Shown: piece after piece, positions 1-8,677 of the stretch | Layout of the letters: every line of letters begins with the position of its first letter | How positions within the stretch are numbered: the first letter of the stretch is position 1 | Assembly: GCA_017512555.1 (NCBI GenBank) | Contig: JAFWFE010000045.1 | Span: forward strand, 62,001 to 126,000 | DNA length: 64,000 nucleotides | Reading direction: 5' to 3' | From: Solobacterium sp. | GTDB lineage: Bacteria > Bacillota_I > Bacilli_A > Erysipelotrichales > Erysipelotrichaceae | The notes under the pieces: generated by a model | What the model was told of the DNA's origin: nothing | The model's database searches: none | Seen by the model: the letters and a program-made list of their open reading frames with translations, nothing else | Translations under genes and position numbers: made by a program

Positions 1-255
1 GCATTTGGTCTGTTGTTCACTCAGCAGGCCTGCGCTGACCAGATCTCCGGTACTGCCCGGATTCTGATCATACTCCAGACGATACTGCAATATCGCAGAA
101 TCAACGACTTTTACCTGTGCCTGACAACCTTTTTTATTGACTATACCCAGTACTTTCTGGATATTGGGTACAGTCAGAAGAAAGAGGATGGAAATAATAC
201 ATACGACCACAACCATTTCCAGTAAGGTAAAACCTTTCTTGTAGTTCTTCTTCAT
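1..255 (-). CDS. comGC: ComGC, major competence pseudopilin (partial, C-terminus outside window)
   Basis: The first 85 codons are present and the reading frame runs off the left edge. The start codon at 255 follows a strong AAGGAGG ribosome-binding site. The N-terminus is basic, followed by the type IV prepilin cleavage motif GFTLLEM and a hydrophobic stretch (VVVVCIISILFLLTV), which is the signature of pseudopilins. In known competence systems ComGC is processed by ComC and assembled on the outer face of the membrane into the DNA-uptake pilus. It lies 11 bases downstream of comGB in the same direction, in the classical comGA-GB-GC order. The remaining comG genes should lie just outside the window. 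Confidence 0.93.
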   Translation of the reverse strand, partial: MKKNYKKGFTLLEMVVVVCIISILFLLTVPNIQKVLGIVNKKGCQAQVKVVDSAILQYRLEYDQNPGSTGDLVSAGLLSEQQTKC

Positions 256-266
256 GAAATCCTCCT

Positions 267-1289
267 TTATAACTGTGTAAGAATACTCATTGGAAGCATC
301 AAAATCTGATATACAAAGATCAGTACGATTCCAATCAATGTATAAGTAATCAGCTGAACGGTATTCGTTAATCTTTTACACTGACGATCCAGACGTTCTT
401 CCGTAAGCTTCAGATAACCTTCAAGCATTTCTGTAAGATTGGAAGAATAAACCGCGATCTTGATGAACTTGACCAACAGACGGTCAATATCTTTCTGTTC
501 AAACGCTTCAACAAATTCATGTCCTGCGGATAACTGTCCGGCAATCTGTTCCGCCATATGGCAGATCAACAACTTATCGGGAATACTGCCGATGATCAGT
601 AAAGCCTGACGTGTGTGGATATTCCGTCTGGTACACTCAACGAAGTACCGGATAAACTCCGCGGAAAGATACTGTGTGACCACAGAATCCGGAAAATAGC
701 GAACTAGCAGGGAATATCCGCGCATCAGATGTGATTTCCGGGTATACCACAACAGGATCATCCCACCGGAAAACGACACAATAACGATACCGAAGACAAT
801 AACAGTAATCACCTGATGAATACGGTTCATTCCCTGAGTATCTACTTTAAAACTGCTCATCAGATCTAAAAGGGAGGGGAAACAGACCTGATTGAAAAAG
901 GTAATGCCCACCACTGCGGAAAACAATAACAATACAGGATATAAAAGTTTCTTCAGGTAAAGATCACGTTGTTTATCCGCATTTTCATGAATGGATAAGG
1001 ATAACGACAACGCGTCCGCAAAAGGGAGAAAACGCAAGAAAGCAGTAATATAGGATCTGTATGCTTTCGGACAAAAACGGGGGAATACAGAAGATATGGA
1101 TAGACCTGAAGAGAGATCGTTACGTATCGCCTCCAGAACTTCATGATTCCCTGCGGTTTCCAGAAGATTCATCGTTTCCTGCAGGGTAAATCCACTTTCC
1201 AGAAGCTTGGAAAATCCCTGACAATCCAGTTTATCCAGCAAGATCCTGCGATGCCAGAGCGGCAGGGAGGACACCTTCATCCACGGCAT
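267..1289 (-). CDS. comGB: ComGB, competence type II/IV secretion-like polytopic membrane protein
   Basis: A protein of about 340 residues with two GspF-like halves. Membrane segments are visible near residues 116-136, 160-180 and 312-333, as expected for the inner-membrane platform of the competence pseudopilus. The frame stays open upstream to 1478, but that part is the shadow of comGA, so I place the start at ATG 1289 (alternative 1280), inside the last 60 bases of comGA. Neither ATG has a clear ribosome-binding site, which suggests translational coupling to comGA. In known systems ComGB recruits the ATPase ComGA to the membrane. Function is clear; the exact start is uncertain. Confidence 0.85.
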   Translation of the reverse strand: MPWMKVSSLPLWHRRILLDKLDCQGFSKLLESGFTLQETMNLLETAGNHEVLEAIRNDLSSGLSISSVFPRFCPKAYRSYITAFLRFLPFADALSLSLSIHENADKQRDLYLKKLLYPVLLLFSAVVGITFFNQVCFPSLLDLMSSFKVDTQGMNRIHQVITVIVFGIVIVSFSGGMILLWYTRKSHLMRGYSLLVRYFPDSVVTQYLSAEFIRYFVECTRRNIHTRQALLIIGSIPDKLLICHMAEQIAGQLSAGHEFVEAFEQKDIDRLLVKFIKIAVYSSNLTEMLEGYLKLTEERLDRQCKRLTNTVQLITYTLIGIVLIFVYQILMLPMSILTQL

Positions 1290-2208
1290 TCTGGATCTGT
1301 CTGGAGAGACTGACGAAGGACTCTGAGTTTCTGTTGTTCCGGAAGTAATAGCCGATTTCTTTTTTATCCATGATTTCATAAATACATAACCTGTTATCTT
1401 CCGCGATATTGTACAACCGCTGATTGACGATACCGGTGAGGACATCTTGAAGTTGAAGCAGAGATACACCCAGTTCATTCAGCCGGTGAATTGCCTGCGC
1501 GGAGGAAGAAGAATGGATCGTCGTAACCACCAGATGTCCGGTGAGTGCACAGCGTACAGCCATCTCCGCAGCTTCACTGTCACGGATCTCACCAACCATC
1601 ACGATATCCGGATCATGACGCATTAACTGTTTGATTCCATCCGCATAACTGAGATTCATCTTGTCGTTGACCTGTAACTGTACATAACGTTCAAAATAAA
1701 TCTCCACAGGATCTTCCAGAGTAAATATCTTCTTACCCTGGATCTCGTTCAAAATCGTATACAGAGTAGTGGTTTTTCCGCTTCCCGTAGGACCACTGAA
1801 TACGATCAACCCGTTACGATGATTCTGTATGTTCGAAAACCACCGGATTTGTTCCGGATCTCTGCTTAACATCTTGACACTTAATACTTGATGATTATTC
1901 AGGATACGCAGGACACAACTGGTCATATACAGACTCGACACAAGCGCAAGACGTAGAGACAGCGTATAACCGTCAATAGATACTTCAAAACGTCCTGTCT
2001 GCGGCATATAGGTATCACTGACATCCAGGTTGGCTTTATACAGCAGATAGCGGAAGAAACTGATATCGTACTGTTTACGCAGTTTGCGTATCACTCCGTT
2101 TACCCGCATCTCTACTTCCAGATGATCCTGGTTCGCCAGATTAAAATGAATATCGGTGACATTGTACTCCAAAGCAATACGCAGACACTCCATCAGTAAC
2201 TCTTCCAT
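1231..2208 (-). CDS. comGA: ComGA, competence pilus assembly ATPase
   Basis: A 325-residue secretion ATPase of the GspE/PilB family, short like other Gram-positive ComGA proteins. Visible motifs are the Walker A GPTGSGKT (about residues 139-146), an Asp box (LEDPVEI), the Walker B region DPDIVMVGEIRD (about 194-205) and a His box (TGHLVVTTIHS). It powers assembly of the ComGC pseudopilus at the cytoplasmic face. It heads the comGA-GB-GC run and follows a small unknown gene by 2 bases. Its 3' end overlaps the comGB start. No nearby regulator is seen. Confidence 0.95.
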   Translation of the reverse strand: MEELLMECLRIALEYNVTDIHFNLANQDHLEVEMRVNGVIRKLRKQYDISFFRYLLYKANLDVSDTYMPQTGRFEVSIDGYTLSLRLALVSSLYMTSCVLRILNNHQVLSVKMLSRDPEQIRWFSNIQNHRNGLIVFSGPTGSGKTTTLYTILNEIQGKKIFTLEDPVEIYFERYVQLQVNDKMNLSYADGIKQLMRHDPDIVMVGEIRDSEAAEMAVRCALTGHLVVTTIHSSSSAQAIHRLNELGVSLLQLQDVLTGIVNQRLYNIAEDNRLCIYEIMDKKEIGYYFRNNRNSESFVSLSRQIQNAVDEGVLPAALASQDLAG

Positions 2209-2210
2209 GG

Positions 2211-2495
2211 TTAGTTCAGCACTGTATCTTCAGACTCCCGTACTTCAAAAAACACCAATACCTGGATCTTCTGGTCATTACTGCCGTATAACGTATACAA
2301 CATCCCGTTTTCTACGTATTTGCCTACCGCGACATCCATATCCATGATTTCAATATCCGCATACTCATCCATCTCCCGGAATAAGACCAGAAAATGCTTG
2401 ATTCTTCGTTCCAGAAACAGACTGAAGTCTTCTTCCAGTTCTTCCTGCATGGCCTCCATATGACCCTGAACCGTACAAATTTTCACACTGATCAT
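2211..2495 (-). CDS. Small acidic protein of unknown function upstream of comGA
   Basis: A 94-residue protein that I do not recognise. It has a good ribosome-binding site (GGAGGTG, 6 bases before the ATG). The N-terminal half is Glu-rich and predicted helical (residues 12-45); the second half alternates hydrophobic residues, suggesting beta strands. No signal peptide, membrane segment or metal motif is visible. It ends 2 bases before comGA, so it is very probably the first gene of the comG transcript. A role in competence is inferred from position only. Confidence 0.75.
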   Translation of the reverse strand: MISVKICTVQGHMEAMQEELEEDFSLFLERRIKHFLVLFREMDEYADIEIMDMDVAVGKYVENGMLYTLYGSNDQKIQVLVFFEVRESEDTVLN

Positions 2496-2610
2496 GTTTC
2501 ACCTCCACACATTACATAGGACAAAAAAACAAAATTCCCCGAAGAATACTGAAATATGTTAATGTTATACAGGAAAGTATCCGATTTTTCATAGTATACA
2601 GGAGATCATT

Positions 2611-2910
2611 ATGTTGAATATTAGTACAAACAAAGAAAACGAACAGCTTGTCATGGAACTTGAAGGCAGATTAGACACAACAACAGCCCCTCAGCTGGAA
2701 GAAGCAATCAATACTTCTCTGGAAGGTATTACTTCTCTGGTTTTCGATTTTGAAAAACTGGAGTATATTTCTTCCGCTGGTTTACGAGTTATGCTTAGCG
2801 CACAGAAGATGATGAATGATAAGGGAACCATGAAAGTCATTCACGTCAATGATGTCATCCGTGAGATCTTTGAGATTACGGCATTCAACGAAATACTGAC
2901 AATTGAGTAA
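2611..2910 (+). CDS. STAS-domain protein, anti-sigma factor antagonist family (SpoIIAA/RsbV-like)
   Basis: A 99-residue single STAS domain. The order is an N-terminal strand pair, the conserved ALEG-like turn (LEGRLDTTTAP), a FDF strand, and the phosphorylation segment EYISSAGLRVML, whose serine is the usual target of RsbW/SpoIIAB-type kinases. The ribosome-binding site is CAGGAG. It lies 17 bases upstream of a PP2C phosphatase/kinase-domain fusion, the classical partners of such an antagonist. By family knowledge the unphosphorylated form binds the kinase and releases its client. No sigma factor is encoded nearby, so the client is unknown. Confidence 0.93.
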   Translation: MLNISTNKENEQLVMELEGRLDTTTAPQLEEAINTSLEGITSLVFDFEKLEYISSAGLRVMLSAQKMMNDKGTMKVIHVNDVIREIFEITAFNEILTIE

Positions 2911-2927
2911 CAATACCGGTAAAGGAT

Positions 2928-4811
2928 ATGAATCTGAAAGATCGGTTAATCGCGAAAATCCGTGAAGAGTTCCTGCAGACGACAGAGACACTCTGGAATA
3001 ATGAAATACGTGCGAATCTTTTTACTGCGCGCGCAATGCTGGTCACCGCAGGATTAACCGTACTATTCTGGATCTTATCCAAACTGGGTGTATTTTCCAT
3101 CAGTAATTCCCAGATCACCTGGCTTGTATTTCAGGCCGTACTGGAACTGATTATTCCTGCAGGAATCTGTATCTGGCTGAAAGGAGAAAGAAAGTGGCTG
3201 AAACTGCTTATGCTTTCCCTGTACACGCTTGTATTGGCAAGGATCGAGATGGTACTGACCCACAATATGGTACTCAGTATGGTCTTCCCGGTACTGATTT
3301 CCATCCGTTACTATTCCCGTACAATTACATCCTCTGTCGGAATCCTGACGATCCTGCTCACATTCATCTCGAATTACTTATCCATCATTTTTCATCTTGG
3401 AAGAATCGATATGAATATGGTTACTCTTCCTGCCGGTACCGTACTGCAGTTTACGGATACCGCTGTCCTCAGAGAAATCGTCATGAGCCAGGGAGTGATT
3501 GATTATCATCAGCACTGGCTGTATTCCCTGAGTAACAGTTATATTCCCAAACTGATCATGTTCAGCCTGATCATCTATGTATGTACAGAAATCGCAGGCA
3601 GGGGAAGAGAAGCCATCTTTGAACAGCAGAAAGAAACGAAAGATGCTGAACGTCTGGCTACAGAGTTACACTTGGCCAAGACCATACAATCCAGCATGCT
3701 GCCGGAAATCTTCCCGCCGTTTCCCGAACATCAGGAATTTGATGTCTATGCCAGTATGCGTACTGCCAGGGAAGTAGGAGGAGACTTCTATGATTTCTAT
3801 ATGATCGATGATGATCATATGGCCATGCTGGTTGCTGATGTATCCGGAAAGGGTATTCCTGCCGCAATGTTCATGATGGCATCCAAGATCATGATCAACA
3901 ATATGTCATTACTTAATGAACCGGATCCGGCAAGAATCCTGGAAATGGTCAATCAGGAGATTGCCCCCAAGAATACCGCGGAGATGTTTGTGACTGTATG
4001 GCTGGGAATCCTGGAAATCTCCACCGGAAAACTCACCGCGACCAATGCCGGTCATGAATATCCGTTTATCCGTCAGAACGGTAAATTTGATATTTTTAAG
4101 GAAAAACACGGATTTGTACTTGGTGGGATGGAAAACACCAAGTATCAGAATTATGAGATACAACTGGAACCTGGTGACGCGGTATTTGTGTATACCGACG
4201 GTGTCACGGAAGCGAAAAACAAAGAGGGAGATCAATTCGGTATTGAGCGTCTTGAAGAAGCCCTGAATGATTCTCCGGAACTTCCTGTATCCGGAATCAT
4301 TAACCATGTCAGTGAAAAACTGGATAAGTTTGTGAATAATGAGGAACAGTTTGATGATATAACGATGGTTATTCTTTCTTATAACGGAGTGACGAATATG
4401 AATAAGTTGACAGTAGAAGCGATGATTGAAAACATCCCGGAAGTGACTGCTTTTGTGGAGTCTAAACTGGAAGAAATCGATTGTCCGCCCAAGATTCAGA
4501 ATCAGATCGATATAGCGATCGACGAACTATTCAGTAATATTGCCAAGTATGCCTATACACCGGATACCGGACCGGCTACGGTAAAAGTAGAAGTCGAAAA
4601 GGATCCTCTGGCCGTTATCATTACATTTATTGATCACGGACAGCCGTATGATCCGCTGACTTCGGAGAATCCGAATCTATCTCTGCCTGCAGAAAAACGG
4701 GAGATCGGAGGATTAGGTATCTATCTAGTGAAAAAGACCATGGATGATATTGTCTATGAATATAAGAACGGACAAAACATCCTCAGAATAAAGAAAGAAA
4801 TACAGGTATAA
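2928..4811 (+). CDS. Membrane PP2C (SpoIIE-like) phosphatase fused to an RsbW-like HATPase domain
   Basis: A 627-residue fusion. Residues about 30-225 carry some six hydrophobic membrane segments. A short helical linker follows (to about 245). A PPM/SpoIIE phosphatase domain spans about 250-480, with the metal motifs REVGGDFYDFY and ADVSGKGIPAAMFM and the late motif FDDITMVIL. Residues about 491-627 form an anti-sigma-kinase-type HATPase with an N box (AIDELFSNIAKYA) and G boxes (DHGQPYDP and GGLGIYLV). The phosphatase would reactivate a STAS antagonist and the kinase domain would phosphorylate it, so opposing activities sit on one chain. An in-frame ATG at 4398 has its own GGAG 8 bases upstream. 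The true start at 2928 follows AAAGGA. Confidence 0.92.
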   Translation: MNLKDRLIAKIREEFLQTTETLWNNEIRANLFTARAMLVTAGLTVLFWILSKLGVFSISNSQITWLVFQAVLELIIPAGICIWLKGERKWLKLLMLSLYTLVLARIEMVLTHNMVLSMVFPVLISIRYYSRTITSSVGILTILLTFISNYLSIIFHLGRIDMNMVTLPAGTVLQFTDTAVLREIVMSQGVIDYHQHWLYSLSNSYIPKLIMFSLIIYVCTEIAGRGREAIFEQQKETKDAERLATELHLAKTIQSSMLPEIFPPFPEHQEFDVYASMRTAREVGGDFYDFYMIDDDHMAMLVADVSGKGIPAAMFMMASKIMINNMSLLNEPDPARILEMVNQEIAPKNTAEMFVTVWLGILEISTGKLTATNAGHEYPFIRQNGKFDIFKEKHGFVLGGMENTKYQNYEIQLEPGDAVFVYTDGVTEAKNKEGDQFGIERLEEALNDSPELPVSGIINHVSEKLDKFVNNEEQFDDITMVILSYNGVTNMNKLTVEAMIENIPEVTAFVESKLEEIDCPPKIQNQIDIAIDELFSNIAKYAYTPDTGPATVKVEVEKDPLAVIITFIDHGQPYDPLTSENPNLSLPAEKREIGGLGIYLVKKTMDDIVYEYKNGQNILRIKKEIQV

Positions 4812-4867
4812 ACACAATAAGTGTTACCTGGAACAGAAATAACTGCTAGAATAATCGGAGGCTGATT

Positions 4868-6046
4868 ATGGAATATATCGATGCTGAAAAACTAGAAGAT
4901 CATGTAGTCATAGCGCTGAAGGGACATATCGATTCTGCCAATGCCGAACAGGTAGAGAACGAGATCAACACATTCCGTACAGGTTGTGAACAACTGCCGG
5001 TGACGATCAACGCACAGGAACTGGAATATATCTCCAGTGCCGGTCTTCGTATACTGCTCCGTCTGAAAAAATCCACGGATATCAAGATTGAGAATGTTTC
5101 CAGTGAAGTATATGACGTATTGGAAATGACAGGATTTACCGAGATGATGGAAGTTCATAAGGCTTACCGTCAGCTATCGGTAGAGAATTGCGAAGTGATC
5201 GGACAGGGTGCCAACGGTAAGGTGTACCGTATTGATCCGGATACCATCGTCAAGGTATACCATGACCCGGATGCTTTGCCGGAGATTCAGCGAGAAAGAG
5301 AATTAGCCAGAACTGCTCTGATTCTGGGAATTCCTACAGCGATACCCTATGATGTCGTTAAAGTAGGAGATTGTTACGGATCTGTATTTGAACTGCTGAA
5401 CGCGAAATCCTTTGCCCAGCTGTTGAAAGAAGATCCTTCCAAAATCGATCAGATCGCGGAGATGTCTGTTGACCTGTTGAAGAAGATCCATGGTACATTG
5501 GTCAAACCGGATGCCATGCCGGATATGAGGGAAGTCGCTTTGAACTGGGCTGCATTCATGAAAGACTATCTTCCGGAAGAAGAGGCGCAGAAACTCTATC
5601 GATTAGTGGATGAAGTCCCTCAGGATCTGCATATGCTCCACGGGGATTACCATATCAAGAATGTCATGTTACAGAATGATGAAGTCCTGTTGATCGATAT
5701 GGATACACTATGTACGGGACATCCGATCTTCGAATTCGCCTCCGCCTTTAACGCCTATCAGGGCTTCAGTCTGTTTGATCACGAACAGATTGAGCGCTTC
5801 CTCGGTATATCTTATGAGACCGGTGCACAGATGTGGGATAAACTGCTTCACCTGTATTTCGCCGATAAATCCGAAGAAGAAATACAGCAGATCGCGGATA
5901 AGGCAAAACTAATTGGCTGTACCAGGATCATGCGCCGCGCAATACGCCGGAAAGCATTAGAGACAGAGGAAGGTAAAGCTTCTGTAGAACAGTATAAAAA
6001 CCTGATTATTGAGCTTGTAAGAAAGATCGATACACTGCTTTATTAA
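4868..6046 (+). CDS. STAS domain fused to an aminoglycoside-phosphotransferase-like kinase
   Basis: A 392-residue two-domain protein. Residues about 1-95 are a second STAS domain, again with the phosphorylation segment EYISSAGLRILL. Residues about 105-390 are an APH/choline-kinase-fold domain. It has a glycine-rich loop (GQGANGKVYRI), an ATP-binding lysine (IVKVY), the catalytic loop HGDYHIKN (near residue 258) and the metal-binding LIDMDT. The catalytic residues look intact, so it is probably an active small-molecule or protein kinase. The ribosome-binding site is GGAGG. It is 56 bases after the PP2C/HATPase gene, with the same direction and no terminator between. The substrate cannot be told from sequence; antibiotic resistance is not implied. 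Confidence 0.88.
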   Translation: MEYIDAEKLEDHVVIALKGHIDSANAEQVENEINTFRTGCEQLPVTINAQELEYISSAGLRILLRLKKSTDIKIENVSSEVYDVLEMTGFTEMMEVHKAYRQLSVENCEVIGQGANGKVYRIDPDTIVKVYHDPDALPEIQRERELARTALILGIPTAIPYDVVKVGDCYGSVFELLNAKSFAQLLKEDPSKIDQIAEMSVDLLKKIHGTLVKPDAMPDMREVALNWAAFMKDYLPEEEAQKLYRLVDEVPQDLHMLHGDYHIKNVMLQNDEVLLIDMDTLCTGHPIFEFASAFNAYQGFSLFDHEQIERFLGISYETGAQMWDKLLHLYFADKSEEEIQQIADKAKLIGCTRIMRRAIRRKALETEEGKASVEQYKNLIIELVRKIDTLLY

Positions 6047-6095
6047 AAGTACAGGAAGATATATTCAACTTAAGAAAGAACCGGTTTAGTATTGT

Positions 6096-6123
6096 TTGAC
6101 AAATACTCATGGTTCAATAAAAT
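6096..6123 (+). promoter_or_regulatory. Sigma-A-type promoter for efp
   Basis: A perfect TTGACA (6096-6101) is followed by a 16-base spacer and TAAAAT (6118-6123). It lies 24 bases before the efp start codon. Confidence 0.75.
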
Positions 6124-6147
6124 GGAATGGTAGGAGAGTAGAAAAGT

Positions 6148-6705
6148 ATGATTATTGTTAATGATTTGAAACCAGGCACAACTTTTGAATATGAGGATGG
6201 TATCTTTACCGTTCTGAATATCGAACACAATAAAACAGCTATGCGTCAGATGATCGTTAAGGTTAAAGTTAAGAATCTTCGCACTGGTGTTATTAATGAA
6301 ATATCCTTTACCGGTGGTGACAAGGTAGAACAGGCACACATTGAAAAGAAAGAAATGCAGTATCTGTACGATGATGGTGAATCACTGGTATTCATGGATA
6401 ACAGTACCTATGAACAGATTGAGATACCCAAGACACGCCTGGAATGGGAAATGCAGTTCATGAAACCAAACGATAACGTCAATATTACGATGTATGAACA
6501 GGAAGTCCTCGGTGTTATTCTTCCTGATAAAGTAGAACTGCAGATCGTTGAATGTGAACCAGCAGTTAAAGGAGATACTGCTACTTCCGCAACCAAAAAT
6601 GCGAAGTTAGAGACAGGTCTGGATATTCGTGTTCCGTTATTTATTCAAAACGGAGAAATCGTGCTTATTTCCACAGCAGACGGCAAATACTCCGGCAGAG
6701 CATAA
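6148..6705 (+). CDS. efp: Elongation factor P with atypical tip loop
   Basis: A 185-residue, full-length EF-P with KOW-like, OB and C-terminal domains. It aligns without gaps to typical EF-P (DNSTYEQIE, the VKGDTAT segment, SGRA C-terminus). EF-P binds between the P and E sites and rescues ribosomes stalled at polyproline. The tip loop that normally reads KPGKG, with a modified Lys at residue 32, reads KTAMR here: residue 32 is Met (codon at 6241) and the PGKG turn is lost. Everything else looks like a normal, working EF-P. The next gene starts 9 bases downstream. Confidence 0.96.
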   Translation: MIIVNDLKPGTTFEYEDGIFTVLNIEHNKTAMRQMIVKVKVKNLRTGVINEISFTGGDKVEQAHIEKKEMQYLYDDGESLVFMDNSTYEQIEIPKTRLEWEMQFMKPNDNVNITMYEQEVLGVILPDKVELQIVECEPAVKGDTATSATKNAKLETGLDIRVPLFIQNGEIVLISTADGKYSGRA

Positions 6706-6714
6706 TATACAGCT

Positions 6715-8676
6715 ATGACGGACGCAGAAAAGAATACGGAAATTAAGACGGAAACAACCTCTTCTGAAGCAGTAAAAGAAGAGGTTTCTTCAACGTCTAA
6801 ACCAAGAAGAAGAAAAAAAGCATCTCCTGAACAGGAGAATCTTTCTGCTGAAGAAAAACCCGTCAGAAAAACACGAAAAACAACCAGAAAAACAGAGACA
6901 CCTGCAACAGAAGAACCAAACAAGAAAACAACACGGAAAAGAAAAACCGTAACAGAAGATCGTACGGAAGAAAAACCGAAAACCCGCAGAACCAGAAAGA
7001 AGAAAGCGGAAGAAGAAGTACCGGCTGAAGTAAAGGTTACCTGGCTTACGGAAGAGGCAGTAATTGATAAAGTCAAAGCGGATGATCCTGTAGTTACTGA
7101 ACCTGTGACAGAAACTGCAGAAGTCATTGCAGAAGAAATCATCACCGGTGAAACTGCCGCGGAAGAAACTCCGGCAGAGATTATTGAAGCTCTTCCCGAA
7201 TCGGCGAATACTCCGGTAAATGAAGAAATGCCGGCTGATACTCCGGAAGAAACCATCAACAGTGAGGTTGTACCGGAAGAAGTAACGGAAGAAACGGCAG
7301 ATTCTACGGAGATCACGGAAGAAGTTATCCCTGTTGATGAGAATAAGCCGCTGGAAAGTGCAATCCCGGAAAAAGAACCTGAAGCGTCTGATGAGGAAGT
7401 GACTCCGGCAGTAACAGAAGAACATCCTGAGCAGACAGAAATTTCGGATATTCCTGAGACTCCTGCTGAAGAAGCACCGGAAACTGTCATTTCAGAAACA
7501 CATGAACTACCGGAAGGGCAGGATGAGATTGAATCTCCTGAGGTAACAGAAACGGAAGAAACAAGTGAAACTCCGAAAACTGTTGAACAGGAACCAGAAG
7601 AAGCTTCTTCAGAAAATGCGGAAAACCCTGAGGAAAGTACGGAAGAAGATACTGTTCCGGAAACGGAAGAAACTTCGGAAGAAATAACCGAAGAAGTGAA
7701 GCAGGAAGAACCGGAAACTGACGAAGCGGAATCCGAGGAGACGACTGAAGATCAGATAACAGATTCTCCGGCAGAGAAAACAGATTCTACAGAAGTAAGT
7801 GAGGAAGATGTCATTGTTGCTGAGGAGAAAAATCCGCAGGACAGTGAACTCACAGAGAATGAACCGGAACCGGTGAGCACGGAAGATACTCCGGAAGAAA
7901 TCAAAACAGAGAAACCGGCAGAATTATTCCCTGAACTGAAGAAGAAATCCTTCTTCAAACGGAAGAAAACCGAAGATACCATCCAGCTGGATATTACGAA
8001 GATCAACGATGAATCGATCGCAATTAAAAATGTACCGACCAATGATTCCTCACTGATTCTGATTACCAAGTTATCACTCCCGTTATGGAGGATGATCTTC
8101 ATGCCAATCTGGACAGTAAACAGATTCAAGGAGGAGAGTAAGACTTCTTATCCGTATTCCTGGTGGAGTCTGATCATCAAGTGGTCTTTAATAGGTCTCG
8201 GCTTCGCCATGGTATTCCACAAGGTATTCAACCTTGATCCGTTCAGTTACGCAAGGATGAACTTCACGGATGCGGCCTGGCTGTGGATGCGTGTATTCGG
8301 TACAGGAATCGTTACAGAGTTATTCATCTTATTGCTGATCACTGTTGTCTATCACATGTTTGACAAGACGATCATGTTAAAACACGTGATGTTGATGCAG
8401 AATACTCCGAATATCCTGATCGGGCTGTTTATCGGCTTGAGTTTGATCACCATGAGGTATCATCCGTATGTTGGTACAGTTCTGCTGCTTGGGTCAATCA
8501 CTACTGCAGTGAAGCTTCATGACAACTGTTATGTACATACAGAGAATATCCCGGACTGGCTCAGAACACTGACGATCTTCATCAGTTATTCGATCGGAGC
8601 TCTGTGTATCATGTATTTCATCCATCTGTTTGGACAAGATATGATCCTGATCTTCAGGGCAATCTTTAACTTATAG
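6715..8676 (+). CDS. Glu/Thr-rich low-complexity protein with C-terminal multi-pass membrane domain
   Basis: A 653-residue protein of unknown function. Residues about 20-105 are rich in Lys/Arg (KPRRRKK, KTRRTRKKK). About 105-400 are a long, strongly acidic low-complexity region full of TEE/PEE/EET units. About 405-430 are basic again (LKKKSFFKRKK). The last 200 residues carry about five hydrophobic segments and resemble YIP1-like membrane domains only in general layout. There is no signal peptide, so the charged region is probably cytoplasmic. No ribosome-binding site is visible; the ATG lies 9 bases after the efp stop, suggesting coupling. It could be a membrane-tethered scaffold, but that is a guess. 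Confidence 0.75.
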   Translation: MTDAEKNTEIKTETTSSEAVKEEVSSTSKPRRRKKASPEQENLSAEEKPVRKTRKTTRKTETPATEEPNKKTTRKRKTVTEDRTEEKPKTRRTRKKKAEEEVPAEVKVTWLTEEAVIDKVKADDPVVTEPVTETAEVIAEEIITGETAAEETPAEIIEALPESANTPVNEEMPADTPEETINSEVVPEEVTEETADSTEITEEVIPVDENKPLESAIPEKEPEASDEEVTPAVTEEHPEQTEISDIPETPAEEAPETVISETHELPEGQDEIESPEVTETEETSETPKTVEQEPEEASSENAENPEESTEEDTVPETEETSEEITEEVKQEEPETDEAESEETTEDQITDSPAEKTDSTEVSEEDVIVAEEKNPQDSELTENEPEPVSTEDTPEEIKTEKPAELFPELKKKSFFKRKKTEDTIQLDITKINDESIAIKNVPTNDSSLILITKLSLPLWRMIFMPIWTVNRFKEESKTSYPYSWWSLIIKWSLIGLGFAMVFHKVFNLDPFSYARMNFTDAAWLWMRVFGTGIVTELFILLLITVVYHMFDKTIMLKHVMLMQNTPNILIGLFIGLSLITMRYHPYVGTVLLLGSITTAVKLHDNCYVHTENIPDWLRTLTIFISYSIGALCIMYFIHLFGQDMILIFRAIFNL

Positions 8677-8677
8677 G

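Noticed and set aside
4868-6046. Antibiotic resistance gene (aminoglycoside phosphotransferase)
   Set aside because: The kinase domain is fused to a STAS domain and sits in a signalling module; the APH fold is shared by many kinases with other substrates.
6645-7490. A 281-codon open frame on the minus strand, Ser/Val/Gly-rich
   Set aside because: It is the complement of the Glu/Thr-rich repeat region; the bias of GAA/ACA codons removes stops on the other strand. It has no ribosome-binding site or recognisable domain.
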